This document shows, piece after piece, positions 23,961 to 35,110 of a DNA stretch of 64,000 nucleotides. Numbering within the stretch: the first letter of the stretch is position 1; every line of letters starts with the position of its first letter. The stretch covers positions 9,159,194-9,223,193 of the forward strand of contig JABAKD010000029.1 of the NCBI GenBank assembly GCA_012845835.1, in the 5' to 3' direction. Origin of the DNA: Undaria pinnatifida. Taxonomy: Eukaryota; Sar; Phaeophyceae; Laminariales; Alariaceae. Below the pieces are notes generated by a model, which made no database searches, was not told where the DNA came from, and worked only from the letters and a program-made list of their open reading frames with translations. Position numbers and translations under genes: made by a program.

Positions 23961-24934
23961 GACGGTTGTAGCAAGAAGAAACCCCTTTAAAATCACCCGC
24001 CTGGTAATGCTTATTATTCTAGAAGGTTTGATGTGACATGTAGTGTGCAACCCAGTTCTTAGGTGTAGTAAACAACGTGTTAAAAGCTTCATAATTTGTT
24101 ATTGTACATGGATCGAACGATAGGATATTTCAATCGAAAGGTACAATCATGTAGATACCATTATTTTTCTGACATCGCTAAATAATGAGAAAGAGATGAA
24201 TATTTCAAAATACAACAGGCGAGGTGATGTGGTCATGCAATGTCACCGCCATTGAGAACGAAAGGGAGAAATTCGAATCGTTCTTGTTTTGAAAGGAACA
24301 CTCAGTGTACACGCCCTCAATTACGTTACTTCGTTAGTCATACTTCGCTTGGCATAGGTTGGGAGGCGATCATACAGACGGTATGGACGGAATACCCTAC
24401 GCAATGAGTTGGTAGTGCGGCTTACCGCAATTTCAACATACATATCTGTACCTCCTTTTCACATTATTGTTGTCTCACATATACGATTTTACGCCCATGA
24501 CTTTTACCGTGCTGATGTGGGGCTCTGAGGTCGCCAACTCTAAGACAGAGATACATCTTACAAATACACCAAGCGAGGTGACATGGGCATGCGATGTCAC
24601 CACTATTGAACGCGAGGGTGACTTTACTTTGTTAGGCATATGCTACTGCGTTTGGTAGAGGTTGTCAGACGGTCATGCAAACGGCCGGAGGCACGAAATA
24701 CCCTGCGCAATAGGTTGGTGCTGTGGTCTACCGCAGTGTTAACATATCTGTCTGTACTTCTTTTTCACATTGTTATTATCTAGCGTACGATTATACGCCC
24801 TGTTCTCTCCCCACTGTCGTCGAAGATGTTGTGGTCCTGTAGATGTCGCGTCCATGCCTGGTGCTCTTGTTAGTGGTGCTCATGAAAACATGCCCTAGCG
24901 TGTAGATGATCGTTTACATGTGCATATATATAGT
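23960..24934. other. Intergenic with a diverged direct repeat
   Basis: 24205-24440 and 24545-24780 share AGCGAGGTGACATGGTCATGC-like, GATGTCACC and CGTATGGACGGAAATACCC-like words, so a 340-bp unit was duplicated. No gene. Confidence 0.5.
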
Positions 24935-25140
24935 TTTATAGTTTCCGCGCACAGACTGACTAAAATCATCCTGTTGACCCTGACAGCTACACTGTAGTTG
25001 TAAGGGGAGTCGCCGACCTATATCCTTAATGAGGACACACAACTCGTAATGCGCGCGATCGGAGTATCACACACAGCTTGCGAAGATGAGTTTCGACGAA
25101 ATCTTCGATCTCACAGCTGGAGTGTATTTTCATTTTTTAT
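24935..25140 (-). repeat. Dispersed repeat family P, reverse copy
   Basis: From TTTATAGTTTCCGCGCAC to CTGGAGTGTATTTTCATTTT, all blocks in order on the minus strand. Confidence 0.8.
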
Positions 25141-25704
25141 ATTGTGGCCTGCGGGTGCTCCACCCGGAATTGACCACGGAGACTCTCTGGATTAGCAAAA
25201 ACAATCGGCTATTCGGCGACACGCACCTTTGATCATTCAATATTAACGCAAGAGATTCCATCGGTAGGGGTGCAGGGGTCTGGCGTTTTGGATCAACGAT
25301 GTACTTTGTGTATTCCCTGGTAGTGTGTTTGAAAAGCTTTAGGATCAAGTGTGCATTGCCCGACGCCTGATGCAGAACGCCAGATCTCACGCGTCGGTCT
25401 TTATTCGGTCAATACAGGTGTGTGAGTGTGTTTTTGCATTATATCAAGAGCAGTAGTAGTAGAGATATCACTTCAGAACATTAGCGATCGACGTCCACCG
25501 CATGTTCCATCATGACTCAACAGCATTAACAACTCGAGCATCAAGCCCGGGCTGCACCTCCGCTAACCTGCCACATATACAGGGAGTACACAGAAACTTG
25601 CATACATACGAACCCGGTAGATCTAAGTAGCCCACCCCAAAAATCAACTCACACTATAACAACTATTGTTTCATGCATACTGAATTCCACATATTGATGT
25701 CTAG

Positions 25705-25945
25705 TTTTGTCCCCCTCAACGCGGGTTATTATACAGTTTCCGTGCTCACAACAAGGTTGAACGTCTTAGTCCTGTTGACCCTGGCATTAGCAGGAGAGTC
25801 ACCGGCCTGTATCCTTCACGAGGATATTTAAACCCCGTAACATGTGCGATCGAAGTATCACACGCAGCTTGCAAAGCCGAGTTTTGACCAAAAATCTGTT
25901 TGGTCCATCTCACAGCTGAAGTGTATTTTTTCATTTTTTAAATAG
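25705..25945 (-). repeat. Dispersed repeat family P, reverse diverged copy
   Basis: Same order of blocks with more changes, e.g. TCCTTCACGAGGATATTTAA and TGCAAAGCCGAGTTTTGACC. Confidence 0.75.
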
Positions 25946-26574
25946 AGTTTCGGCGAGAAAATTGGAAAACAAAGTGAAAATGCTCAGGGGCGGTTGCATG
26001 GTCGGGGTGTGCTTCCAGGATTTCTAATTTGAATATATAAACAAAACAAAGCGCCCAGGAGCTCTCCGCCGTGCTCTCCCGTGAGCTCGAAAACCAAAAG
26101 AAGACCTGCGCTCGCATTCCAACGAGCTTCGAGCTTCCTGTCAATCGACCATGCACGGCGATCCGCCACCTTTCGCCGCGACCTACTCCCGCTGCTTCTC
26201 TCACCCAATATCGCAATTGCCAGCCATCGTCGCCGTCTTCCTTGCCGTCACCCAGCCTCACTTGCTTAGCTAGTTGCGTTGCGCAGTGTTGTCAACACAA
26301 CAACATCCACTTCCCCCTCCTCGTCTTGCCTGCCTAAATTGAACCTGCGGTGCTGCTTTCGCCGCCACAGCAGTATCACCAAGCGACGACTGGTTGGAAG
26401 AGCTAGTACGCCCTGTTGCTCTACATTCCGGCAGCGAGTGGGCGTCCCGCCTCGGCAATCTTCCTCGACGTGACTCAGCTTGAGAGGCTGCTTGACATAA
26501 TTTTTCTCCTACTCTTACGAGTACCATCATATAGTCTAGACTAGACTATATACATATAGACTATATATTACATG

Positions 26575-26860
26575 GAAATTAAAAACAAACTCCAGCTGTG
26601 AGATCGAAGATTGCGTCGAAACTCACATTTGCAAGCTATGTGTGATACTCCGAGCGCCATATTACTGGGAGTGTGTCCTCATTAAGAATACAAGTTGGCG
26701 ACTCCCCTTAGAAGTACAACGTAGCTTGTACAAGGGTCAACATAGTGATCTCAATCAATCTGTGCGCGGAAACCATAAAAAAACGGTTTTTGAGGGGGAC
26801 AAAATCTGACGGCTGCGGAGTACACCAGTTTATTGTCTATATCCTGTAAATCGTGTGCCC
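26575..26860 (+). repeat. Dispersed repeat family P, forward copy
   Basis: From AACTCCAGCTGTGAGATCG to GGGGGACAAAATCTGACGG, with TCCTCATTAAGAATACAAGT and GTGCGCGGAAACCATAAAAA. Confidence 0.8.
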
Positions 26861-27160
26861 GGTGGGGGGTGGGGGCGGGTATAGGGGGGATAGGTCGCAT
26901 AAATAATAGGAGCTTACTGCATGCGTATTACTAGTAGGCGATGTGGGGGCGGTGGGGAAGGGAGGGGGGGGTTAATTAAAACTTGAAGACCATATAAATG
27001 AATTGGAGCTACTGCATGCGTGGCTCGAAGGGTAAACAGATTATATCACCTGTCTAGCAGTGTTTATAACTCTGGGGAATTTTGATGTTTCGTGGGGCGG
27101 AGGGGGAGGGGGAGGGAAGGGCGGGGGGGGATTCAGTGGGGACGGGGGGGGGGGGGGGGG

Positions 27161-28069
27161 TACTCAGTCTGTGCATGGTCGTAGTCGTATGACAATAGAC
27201 TCTCGCATCCCTACTATGCCGGGACGGAGCACGACGGGTTTTCACCAACCAGGCGGACATTGCTTGCAACAAGCGCGAAACACCGAAAGATGTTCGGCGA
27301 GTGGCATGTATGTGAAGGGTGAACTGCATCCTTCCACGAACCGCTCGGAAGATGGACTTCGGCACCTCGTGCCTGATTTCTTGCTGTGGATAATAGCGGT
27401 TTTCTGGTGTGGCCACTCCAGACACAGCAAACCGTATTACTATATAACCGCCTCGTGGGCGGCTTACCATATTCACACTACGCGATGCGATCATTCCCCT
27501 TGTGCGGAGTTTGGGTTCTTCACCCCTCACAATACTATCTAACTCGATAACCATCATGGTGACCGCCAAAAAAAAAATAAAGATACAATAGCTGTCGCTA
27601 AAACGAGCGACAGCTGACAGATGTAACTGTCGTTAGATGTGCGCGTCCACGGGCCAAGTGTCTGCTGTCGCCCTTCTGGCGTTGGCGCACGGACCGAGTT
27701 TGGGTCAATCGCTCCGAACGGACGTCTCTCCATGATGACTTCCTCTCACCACGAGACAGCAGTAGATACACTCAGCGGACACACCCCTAGCGGGCACACA
27801 CTCTCCGTGCCCGCTCTCCGCTGGCCACTATTGTCGCCCGCTGCGCCCGTTGTCTGCGTGCTGCCCGCTGTGTGAGCGCTGTGTGCCGGCTGTGTGAGCG
27901 GTGTGTGTGCTGCATGAGGTCATGCGACTCGCCGAACACCTCATGGCGCTTCGCGCTTGGTGCAAGCAGTGTCTGCCTGGTTGGTGAAAACCGGACGTTC
28001 TCCGTCCCAGCATAGTAGGGAAGCGAGGGTCTATGGTCATACAACTACGGCCATGCACAAAATGAGTAC
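27161..28069. mobile_element. Fold-back element with about 150-bp inverted arms
   Basis: The left arm 27161-27312 (TACTCAGTCTGTGCATGGTC ... TGTTCGGCGAGTGGCATG) is the reverse complement of 27912-28069 (CATGACCTCAT-like start to CCATGCACAAAATGAGTACA), about 80% identical. The middle has a perfect 10-bp hairpin at 27590-27615 and CGCTGTGTGAGCG-type words. No transposase. Open frames across the arms mirror each other and are not genes. Confidence 0.65.
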
Positions 28070-31000
28070 ACAGCAGGTTGGTCAGGTGTTGTTTTTGCCG
28101 TCAACGTCTTTTATGCGGCTAAACTTCAACAAACCGTGAGCAACGCTACCCCTGAGCACTTCATTTCTTCATATAATATATTGTTCCGAAGCTTCTTATT
28201 GTCTTCTATATTTCCTTGCTGAGCGAAGCGCCTTGTATAATCTTACCATGCCTGTTGTAACATACCCGGTAAACATCCATGAAACGTGCTTGGTCCTCTA
28301 ACCTATCTATGAGCCTTCGCGGGTGAATGCTTGGAACACAAGAGCGCGGACTTCATTCGAACTCTGACCTTTATGTCCCCGGGCCACGGTATGGCATACG
28401 TGCATTCTGGACACTGTCGGGCCTTGAGTAAAACGAATTTGGCCTTACTGCCCAAGAGCAATTCGGCTTTTAGTGGTTTTCCCAGTCTACTCCTGTGCGA
28501 CGCATTCGCAATACTTAAGTTGAATCTTGAGCGTCATGCGCGGTCATTTCTGTGGCGAGTCTGCCTCCGTTCTTGAAAAACTGAACCCGAGTAGTAGATG
28601 CTAGCGGTCCCCCGTCGCTGCCATGCAGCAACGTAGCAGAATGTCTGCGAGGAGAGGAACGTCGCTGCTCTCGAGTGCTGCAAGAATATCCCTCTGCGGG
28701 CAGCCGCGGGACGGGCTGAGCGCGCAACCCGTATCGCCACCGCGGTCGATGTTACACGTATTCGGTGATGTTTGCGAGCCTCGGTGATGTTTGCGAGCCT
28801 CCTCCTTCAGCAGAAGTAGTAGCTACATTTTTTCAACGAACTCGCCCGCCTTTCCCCCGATGTTGGCATCGCGAGCTCTGAGCGGGATTCCATTCCCCAG
28901 TACGTGACGTGTTCATCAAGCTCCTCATGAACGGATGATGTTGACCAGGCTGTGCCTTGCATTGCCGCCGCTGTACGCTCCATGGGGCAAGCGTAAATAT
29001 AAAGCCAAGCTTCACGTTAAGGTCACGGGGGATCGCGCAGGAAAATTTTGAGTAGGAGCTCGTATGGAGGCATTTCGCGTACATATAAAACCACTTGAAA
29101 ATAGAGTATGGCATCTAGATTCTGGAAACAAGATCCTTATATATCTCGAAAAGTTAGGAAAAATGCACAACGGATCCAATCATGCGTAGCTTTTCAGGCG
29201 CTTCAGCCCTTTTTTGGACTCCATAACAAACCACCCCTATACTAGTGTCCTTCTATCTTTTCTCTTAAGCCCTTGAACCCCACATATTTCAGAGTCATAT
29301 CATCAGCCTGGTGAGCAGCAAGCTTTGGTGAAAACTTTTTTTCATCGGTGATGTACCCATTGTACTAGGCTCCCGCGTGTGAATTGAAATCTTTCAGCGA
29401 TTTCGGTAGCATTTGGTGTTGCTGCTCGCAAGTTCGAACTCACGAAAACATCAGTGGCTGCCTACGACTGCTGGCTGGCGCATCCGACGTCATCATACAC
29501 CTCACCAGGAGCGTCCCTCAATTTCGCGGGCCGTGGTTGCTTGTGGGGAGCAGTACCTGCCCGCTAGTGAAGCGCACACGTTCTGTTGGGGGTCGTTTTT
29601 TTTGTCTCGTTTTGTGTACCCCAAATTTTGGCCACTCACTGCGATGCCTCAAAGTCGAGGTGTGGACCTCTGCTGAGAACCAGAGGGACACCGATCTGAA
29701 GAGACTCACAGCATCTGTGGATGAAGCCCTTTTTTTCATGGGTTTCCGGGTCTGTGTTCCACGAACCAGCCGAAGCTCTAAACGCAGTGTGCGAACCTAG
29801 CCATGTGTTTACTGTTTCGATAAAACATCTAGATATTAGAGTTACCGCGAAACCGGAGACCAGGTGACGCTTGGGTCCACCCGTGGCCTTAAGACTAGCT
29901 GCCATCGACATGATTAACCAACATACCCGCAAGAGAATGGAAACCCGTTTGGAAAGTGAAATGAGTAGAGTAGCATCCGTTACGTTTTTTCTCCCCGTTT
30001 TTTCGCCGCTTAAAATAGCGAATTATTATACGAACTGGTTCCAGGAAAAAGCGTAAGATTCCACCTTCGAGCAATTCAGAATGAAATACGTGAATGTTAA
30101 ACTAAAGATATCGCAGTGACCGCAAGAACAAGGGGAGCACATCGGTGAGGAGATTTTTGCGAGTTGTAGTTCGCGAGATATGGGCACTGCTCGTATTGCT
30201 TGGGGAGGCGTTTTTCGTAGGGTTTAAGCTTCCAATAGAAAAATCGAAATACATTGTATTTAGGCCACATATCGGTCAATACGCCGGGTATTTCGACACT
30301 ACTACTAGACATGTTGACATGATTGCATTACCAAAGAAAGGGAAGATATCCATGACCCCTGTATTATTCGGCGAGCCATAGACTACAAGGCTGTTGAATG
30401 AAACGCTGCCAAAGTACTAGAACATGTATTGGGCCCTTTGAGAACCCTATGTACATTTTTCGTTTTCACGGAAATACCTCTAGCGCCCGGATCCAAGAAG
30501 AGTTGGAGAACGGAATTTGGCGAGGTTGTTCTAGACGAGCGTACGAAACATCCTGATAACGGCCTTCTTTATATATATTTTTTTTTCGTCTGTAACTTTT
30601 TAGGTCAAAGTTGCCAAGAATAACAACAAAAAGTTGATCAAGTACCTCCTTAATAAAAAAATCACTTTTAAAAAAAGGCCAACATGTCATCATCTTGACG
30701 ATTTTTTCGTAAGGTCATGAAAACAACAAAAAAACCCTGCCAATTTTCGTTTTCCAACTCGTTGTCAATTAGGGCGCTAAAGTCTGTAGCCGCAACGATC
30801 CTTCTCTCACTGGAACCAGGTCGTATACTTCTATTCCACTTTGTGACGTCTATGCACTCGTTATTTTCCTTCGTTTAGGGCCACTATGCTCACTCTTGGC
30901 GCCTATATATGCTCGTTTTTTTATATGATCGCAAAAAGACCAATAATGAACGTTTTTGACAGCATACAATTATTACCAAATCTTCTCCGTCTTCCGACCC

Positions 31001-31284
31001 GTGAAGTTCGGACCAGTATACGTCGTACTCCTGCTGCACTGCTTGTGTACTGCTGCGCCGTAAAACTAGCAACCTAGCCACTAACCGTGACGGCACGATA
31101 CAAGTCCGTTTTTTTCCCCTATAACCGTAATTCTGCATGTCCTCACCTACATGTCATGTCCTCACCTACGCAATTTCGGGCACTTTTTTTTTAACCATCA
31201 CTTTTACTTCCCAGTTCATGGCTCTCATCATTATCACCCAATAATAATACCTGAATACGGAATCAAGGCCAAGAGGGGCGCTAC
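28070..31284. other. Intergenic, nothing recognised
   Basis: Open frames at 29384-29800 and 30145-30381 (plus) are the least random-looking, but neither shows a motif or a credible exon structure. Confidence 0.5.
28759..28802. repeat. 21-bp tandem duplication
   Basis: TCGGTGATGTTTGCGAGCC occurs twice back to back. Confidence 0.9.
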
Positions 31285-31615
31285 GTATTATTATAAAAAT
31301 GAAAATACACTCCATCCAGCTGTTAGCTGTGAGATCGAAGATTTTGTCGAAACTCAGCTTTTCAAGCTGTGTGTGATACTCCGATCGCACGTATAACAGG
31401 TTGTGCGTCCTCATTAAGGATATAGGTCGGCGATTCCCCTTGCAACAACAGTGTAGCTATCAGGGTAAACAGGGTGATGTTAGTCAGTTTGTGCGCGGAA
31501 ACTATAAAACCCGTTTTTGACGGGGACAAAATCTGACAACTAACTGTTGAAGGAATGCATGAGTTTATCAAGTGAATCCTGTAAGTCGACTAACCGGTGA
31601 GGGGAGGGCGGAGGT
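31285..31615 (+). repeat. Dispersed repeat family P, longest copy
   Basis: Starts AAAATGAAAATACACTCCA and runs through all the blocks of the 22.7-kb copy to AACCGGTGAGGGGAGGGCGG. It is followed by a G-run at 31651-31672. Confidence 0.8.
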
Positions 31616-31865
31616 TTTAAGGACGTGGGGGCCTGGTTTTGATCAAGAGGGCGGGGGGGGGGGGGGGGGGGCGGGACGGGCGGGGCAGCTCAATCTGTGC
31701 GTGGAAATTATAAATTATATCCTCTAAGTCGTACGACCAGTGAGGGGAGGGCCAAGGATTCGAGGGTTGGGGGTGGGGGTGGGGGTGGGGTGGGGCAATA
31801 GCAGCAGAGGCATGGATGGCTCTAGAAATATATTGAGGTGATATAAAGTACGTGGAAGTGTTTAT

Positions 31866-32174
31866 TGTTAAGGTATTAGTAGGGTATTAGTCCGTTTGAC
31901 CACTTGCAAAATGTTAACCAATAACTTACCCAAACTAAGCCTTATAACACTCTCCCCCCCTGAAACGGCGGGATAGCAGGTCGGCCGGACATACGGGCGG
32001 ACCTGTCAATATCCAAACCGTTTTATTTCCTGGCGATACTGGGGAGAGTATTTTTCAAGTTCGACATGGGGAAAGTCTGAAAAAGTTTATTATGGTGGAT
32101 GTGGGATTTGAACCCACGACCCAAAAAACCCATGGTCCTGCCGACGACGCCATGTGTTAGGTTATAGAGTGGGG
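31866..32174 (-). mobile_element. TRIM-like element, reverse copy with truncated second LTR
   Basis: An 84-bp LTR at 31866-31949 (minus: TGTTATAAGG ... ACCTTAACA) is joined to the interior at 31950-32153, including the polypurine-like CAGGGGGGGAGAG. About 20 bp of the other LTR follow (32155-32174). The T-arm-like GGATTTGAACCC pattern seen here is the same interior box-B-like word in reverse, not a tRNA gene. Confidence 0.75.
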
Positions 32175-33685
32175 ACAGAGAGTGCCCCCTGTAGATTTGG
32201 CAATTGAGCAGGTTCTCGGAGAGTACTCACTTTATTTGCCTTCGTAGACGTAGCTTTATTTGATTCCACCAGAGCCCCGGATAGCTTCTGAGATCGGAGG
32301 CACGTACGTGCCTCCGATCTATTCCCCAACTTTTCCGAATATAAAACGCCAACCTTATCATACGAAACCCACCCGAATGGTCTCCAATAAATTCGGATAA
32401 CTACTACAGGTCTTTCGAGGCCGCATCTTAACGTTATTACTCTGGCAGATTTCGATGTTAGGTGGGGCGTTTGAGTAAGAGGGGCCGGGGAAATATATTT
32501 ATATATACATACATACATCAGATCACAAAGCAGACGGCAGGGCAGCACTACTAGTTGAAACGAAAAACAAATGCCCCTATGCGCTCGCTCTGTTGTATTT
32601 GAGAAGGGCCGACGCAGCAACACGGCGCTGTTAGATCTCTCCTCCTGCCTCTTTCGTCCACGCAAGAACGAAGGATCGAAAACGCCCGCTCCATAAATGC
32701 TACAGCTATTAACAACCCTAAGTGCGGCGCGTCTGCTTTGTGTTTTCGTTGAGTATCAGTCTACAGAAGTATACTGCTGTAGTATACAGTAGAAAATGTT
32801 TCTGAATCAATTAAAAACTAACTGTTAATGTATGGCTATGTACTATTTCGTCCGTTTAAGTGTAATTTGTGTTTGTTTATAAAGTGGATATGCTCATATT
32901 ATATATATGCTCTAAGAAACCGCCTGCCAGAGCGCTCGGGGGACGTAAAAATGACCTCCGCGGCACCCCAAATGCCTCTTGCGCTCAAACTTAGGGTATT
33001 TTAGGCTTGTTATGCTCATGCATGGTTATGCCGAAATATACATATATATATACATATTAACATTTTCGCTATGCTTAACACGTCCAATTATGCCGAAAGA
33101 ATTGCAAATAAAATGGATGCTACCCTAGAAATAAATGTGAGAGGTAACTAGATACCAGGTATGATACGTTCGTTAATACCAAACCATAATCATATATCAC
33201 AAGTTGGAGGGTGACGAGAAGGGCGTGGTTTTCCCGTATGGCAGAGGCTCTTTCGTGACCAGGGGTCGATTCCCAAGCCCGGTGAAAACATCCGGCGGGA
33301 TGTTGCGAAGAGGGTTGGGATTGGGACAGGGCATCGTAGAGGAGTACGTAGAGTTCACAGGGAGGTGAACGAGGACTACACCTCCAAGATGTGCTCGGAG
33401 TTCAACGAGGTGCTCGAGCCGACGCGGGACGAGCGCAACAAATCGACCCACGCCGTACGCCGTTGTCTCACAACGAGCTGTGTACGCGTGTGGCATCGGG
33501 ATGCCAAAGCTTGTCGCAACATTTTCGCCGTTTTCGCCCACGAGAACTCGCACCTGGGTCAGAGACGCGAGACGTTCACGCGCACCTACCAAGAGGACAC
33601 ACTGCGCATAGGACAAATTCGGTCGTAGAATGCTGCACTCGTTGTCTGCAGACAACTAGTGTGGAAGAAGTGCTCGAATGGCCAG
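32175..33685. other. Intergenic with one unrecognised open stretch
   Basis: The plus strand is open from about 33215 to 33628 without an initial ATG (charged, Arg-rich, with MCSEFNEVLEPTRDERNK). The minus strand is open over 33197-33655. Such double openness reflects GC-rich composition, and I cannot choose a coding strand. Confidence 0.45.
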
Positions 33686-34057
33686 TTTTGTAAGGCTTAG
33701 TTTGGGTGAGCTATCGGTTAACCTTTTGCAAGTGGTCAAACGGACTGATACCCCACTAATACCTTAACAAATGGCGTCGTCGACATACTATGTTTTTTTT
33801 GGGTCGTGGGTTCAAATCCCACCATCCACAATAATAAACTTTTCAGACTTCCCCCATGTTGAGCTTGAAAAATACTCTCCCCGGTATCCCCAGGAAATGA
33901 AACTGCTTGGGTATTGACAGGTCCGCCCATATATCCGGTCGACCTGCTATCCCGCCATTTCAGGGAGGGAGAGTGTTGTAAGGCTTAGTTTGGGTAAGCT
34001 ATCGGTCAACCTTTTTCAAGTGGTCAAACGGACTAATACCCCACTGATACCTTAACA
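33686..34057 (+). mobile_element. Miniature LTR retrotransposon (TRIM-like), complete unit
   Basis: Two 84-bp direct repeats (33686-33769 and 33974-34057, about 93% identical) flank a 204-bp interior. The repeats begin TGTTGTAAGG (first copy TTTTGTAAGG) and end ACCTTAACA, i.e. TG...CA with an imperfect inverted repeat. Two bases inside comes TGGCGTCGTCGACA, a plausible primer-binding site. The interior ends GGGAGGGAGAG just before the second repeat, a plausible polypurine tract. There is no coding capacity. A box-B-like GGTTCAAATCC lies in the interior. Confidence 0.75.
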
Positions 34058-34196
34058 AATGGCATCGTCGACAGATTATGTTTTTTTGGGGGTCGTGGGT
34101 TTAAATCCCACCACCCACAATAATAAAGATTTTCAGACGTTCCCCATCATGTCGAGCTTGAAAAATACTCTCCCCGGTATCCCCAGGAAATAAAAC
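33974..34196 (+). mobile_element. Second TRIM-like unit, split by the 7.25-kb element
   Basis: The LTR at 33974-34057 is followed by the interior up to 34196. The remainder of the interior resumes at 41453 and ends with the polypurine-like CAGGAGGGGAGAAG at about 41519. Together with the unit before it this gives an LTR-interior-LTR-interior tandem arrangement, as known for TRIM elements. Confidence 0.72.
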
Positions 34197-34554
34197 TGTA
34201 ATGAAGTGCCCTCCGTAGAAGGATAGTTTCTAGATTCGACGTGAAACCGCGTCATGGTTGAGGTGAAACCACGTGATATTAGATGTCACATCCACATCAA
34301 GGCCATCATAGATGGGCGGTAATGTAGGTGACGATGATGGGACAAGCAGGACGCCCATCATCTCTCTACCTGCTCTAGCCTGCGTTTCCCTGCGTTACCC
34401 CGCATTACCGTGCCTAGCCCTGTTATGTCTGTCTTTTAGTGTCATTTTAAGGGAAATAATGCATATAAGCTATTGCGTCTATCCAGCGAGCCTTGAGGAG
34501 AGACCAATGAAGACACTGGAAACCATGAGGAGCACGCTTCCCAACACCGACCAA
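34197..34554 (+). repeat. Left LTR of the 7.25-kb element (shortened)
   Basis: About 358 bp, matching the right LTR in two blocks: TGTAATG to GTTATGTCTGTCTTTT, then AGGGAAATAATGCATATAAG to AACACCGACCAA. The roughly 375 bp between these blocks in the right copy, and the last 30 bp, are absent. Confidence 0.75.
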
Positions 34555-34689
34555 TGTTTTCCCAGAGCCGTCATCACGCCACAACCGCCGCTGGAAACCG
34601 TGGACAGCCTCTCCGACTACGGGTTTCTCGCCAGTACCTGTGGCTACACTTCCAAGATCATCGAACGCCCCCCCTGCCGCGCGAACACC

Positions 34690-35110
34690 GCAACTAGAGC
34701 TTCGTCGTCACCTGAGCTTCGCGACCAGAGCTTCACCTTCGCCGGAGTTCCACCTTTCACCAGAGCTTCGTCGTCACCCGAGCTTTACAACCAGAGATCA
34801 CCCTTTTCAGAGCACCATCTTCAACAGAGCGTCGACCTCACCTGCGCTTCACGACCAGAGCTCCTCCTGCACGGAGATTCGTCGTCACGTGTCGTCACCT
34901 GAGCTTCGCGACCAGAGCTTCACCTTCGCCGGAGTTCCACCTTTCACCAGAGCTTCGTCGTCACCCGAGCTTTATCAACCAGAGATCACCCTTTTCAGAG
35001 CACCATCTTCAACAGAGCGTCGACCTCACCTGCGCTTCACGACCAGAGCTCCTCCTGCACGGAGATTCGTCGTCACGTGTCGTCACCTGAGCTTCGCGAC
35101 CAGAGCTCTA
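34690..35110 (+). repeat. 187-188-bp tandem repeat inside the 7.25-kb element
   Basis: The block starting CCTGAGCTTCGCGACCAGAG recurs at 34711, 34898 and 35086. The units are almost identical, so the duplication is recent relative to the element. A one-base indel shifts the reading frame between copies, so the Ser/Pro-rich frames here are not a conserved protein. Confidence 0.92.

Noticed and set aside
27054-27569. 171-codon minus-strand frame
   Set aside because: It spans the left arm of a fold-back element and a G-run; a mirrored translation occurs in the right arm, as expected for non-coding inverted repeats.
32090-32165. tRNA gene suggested by GGATTTGAACCCACGA
   Set aside because: It is the reverse of the interior of the TRIM-like element and recurs at 33.8 and 34.1 kb; no cloverleaf could be drawn.
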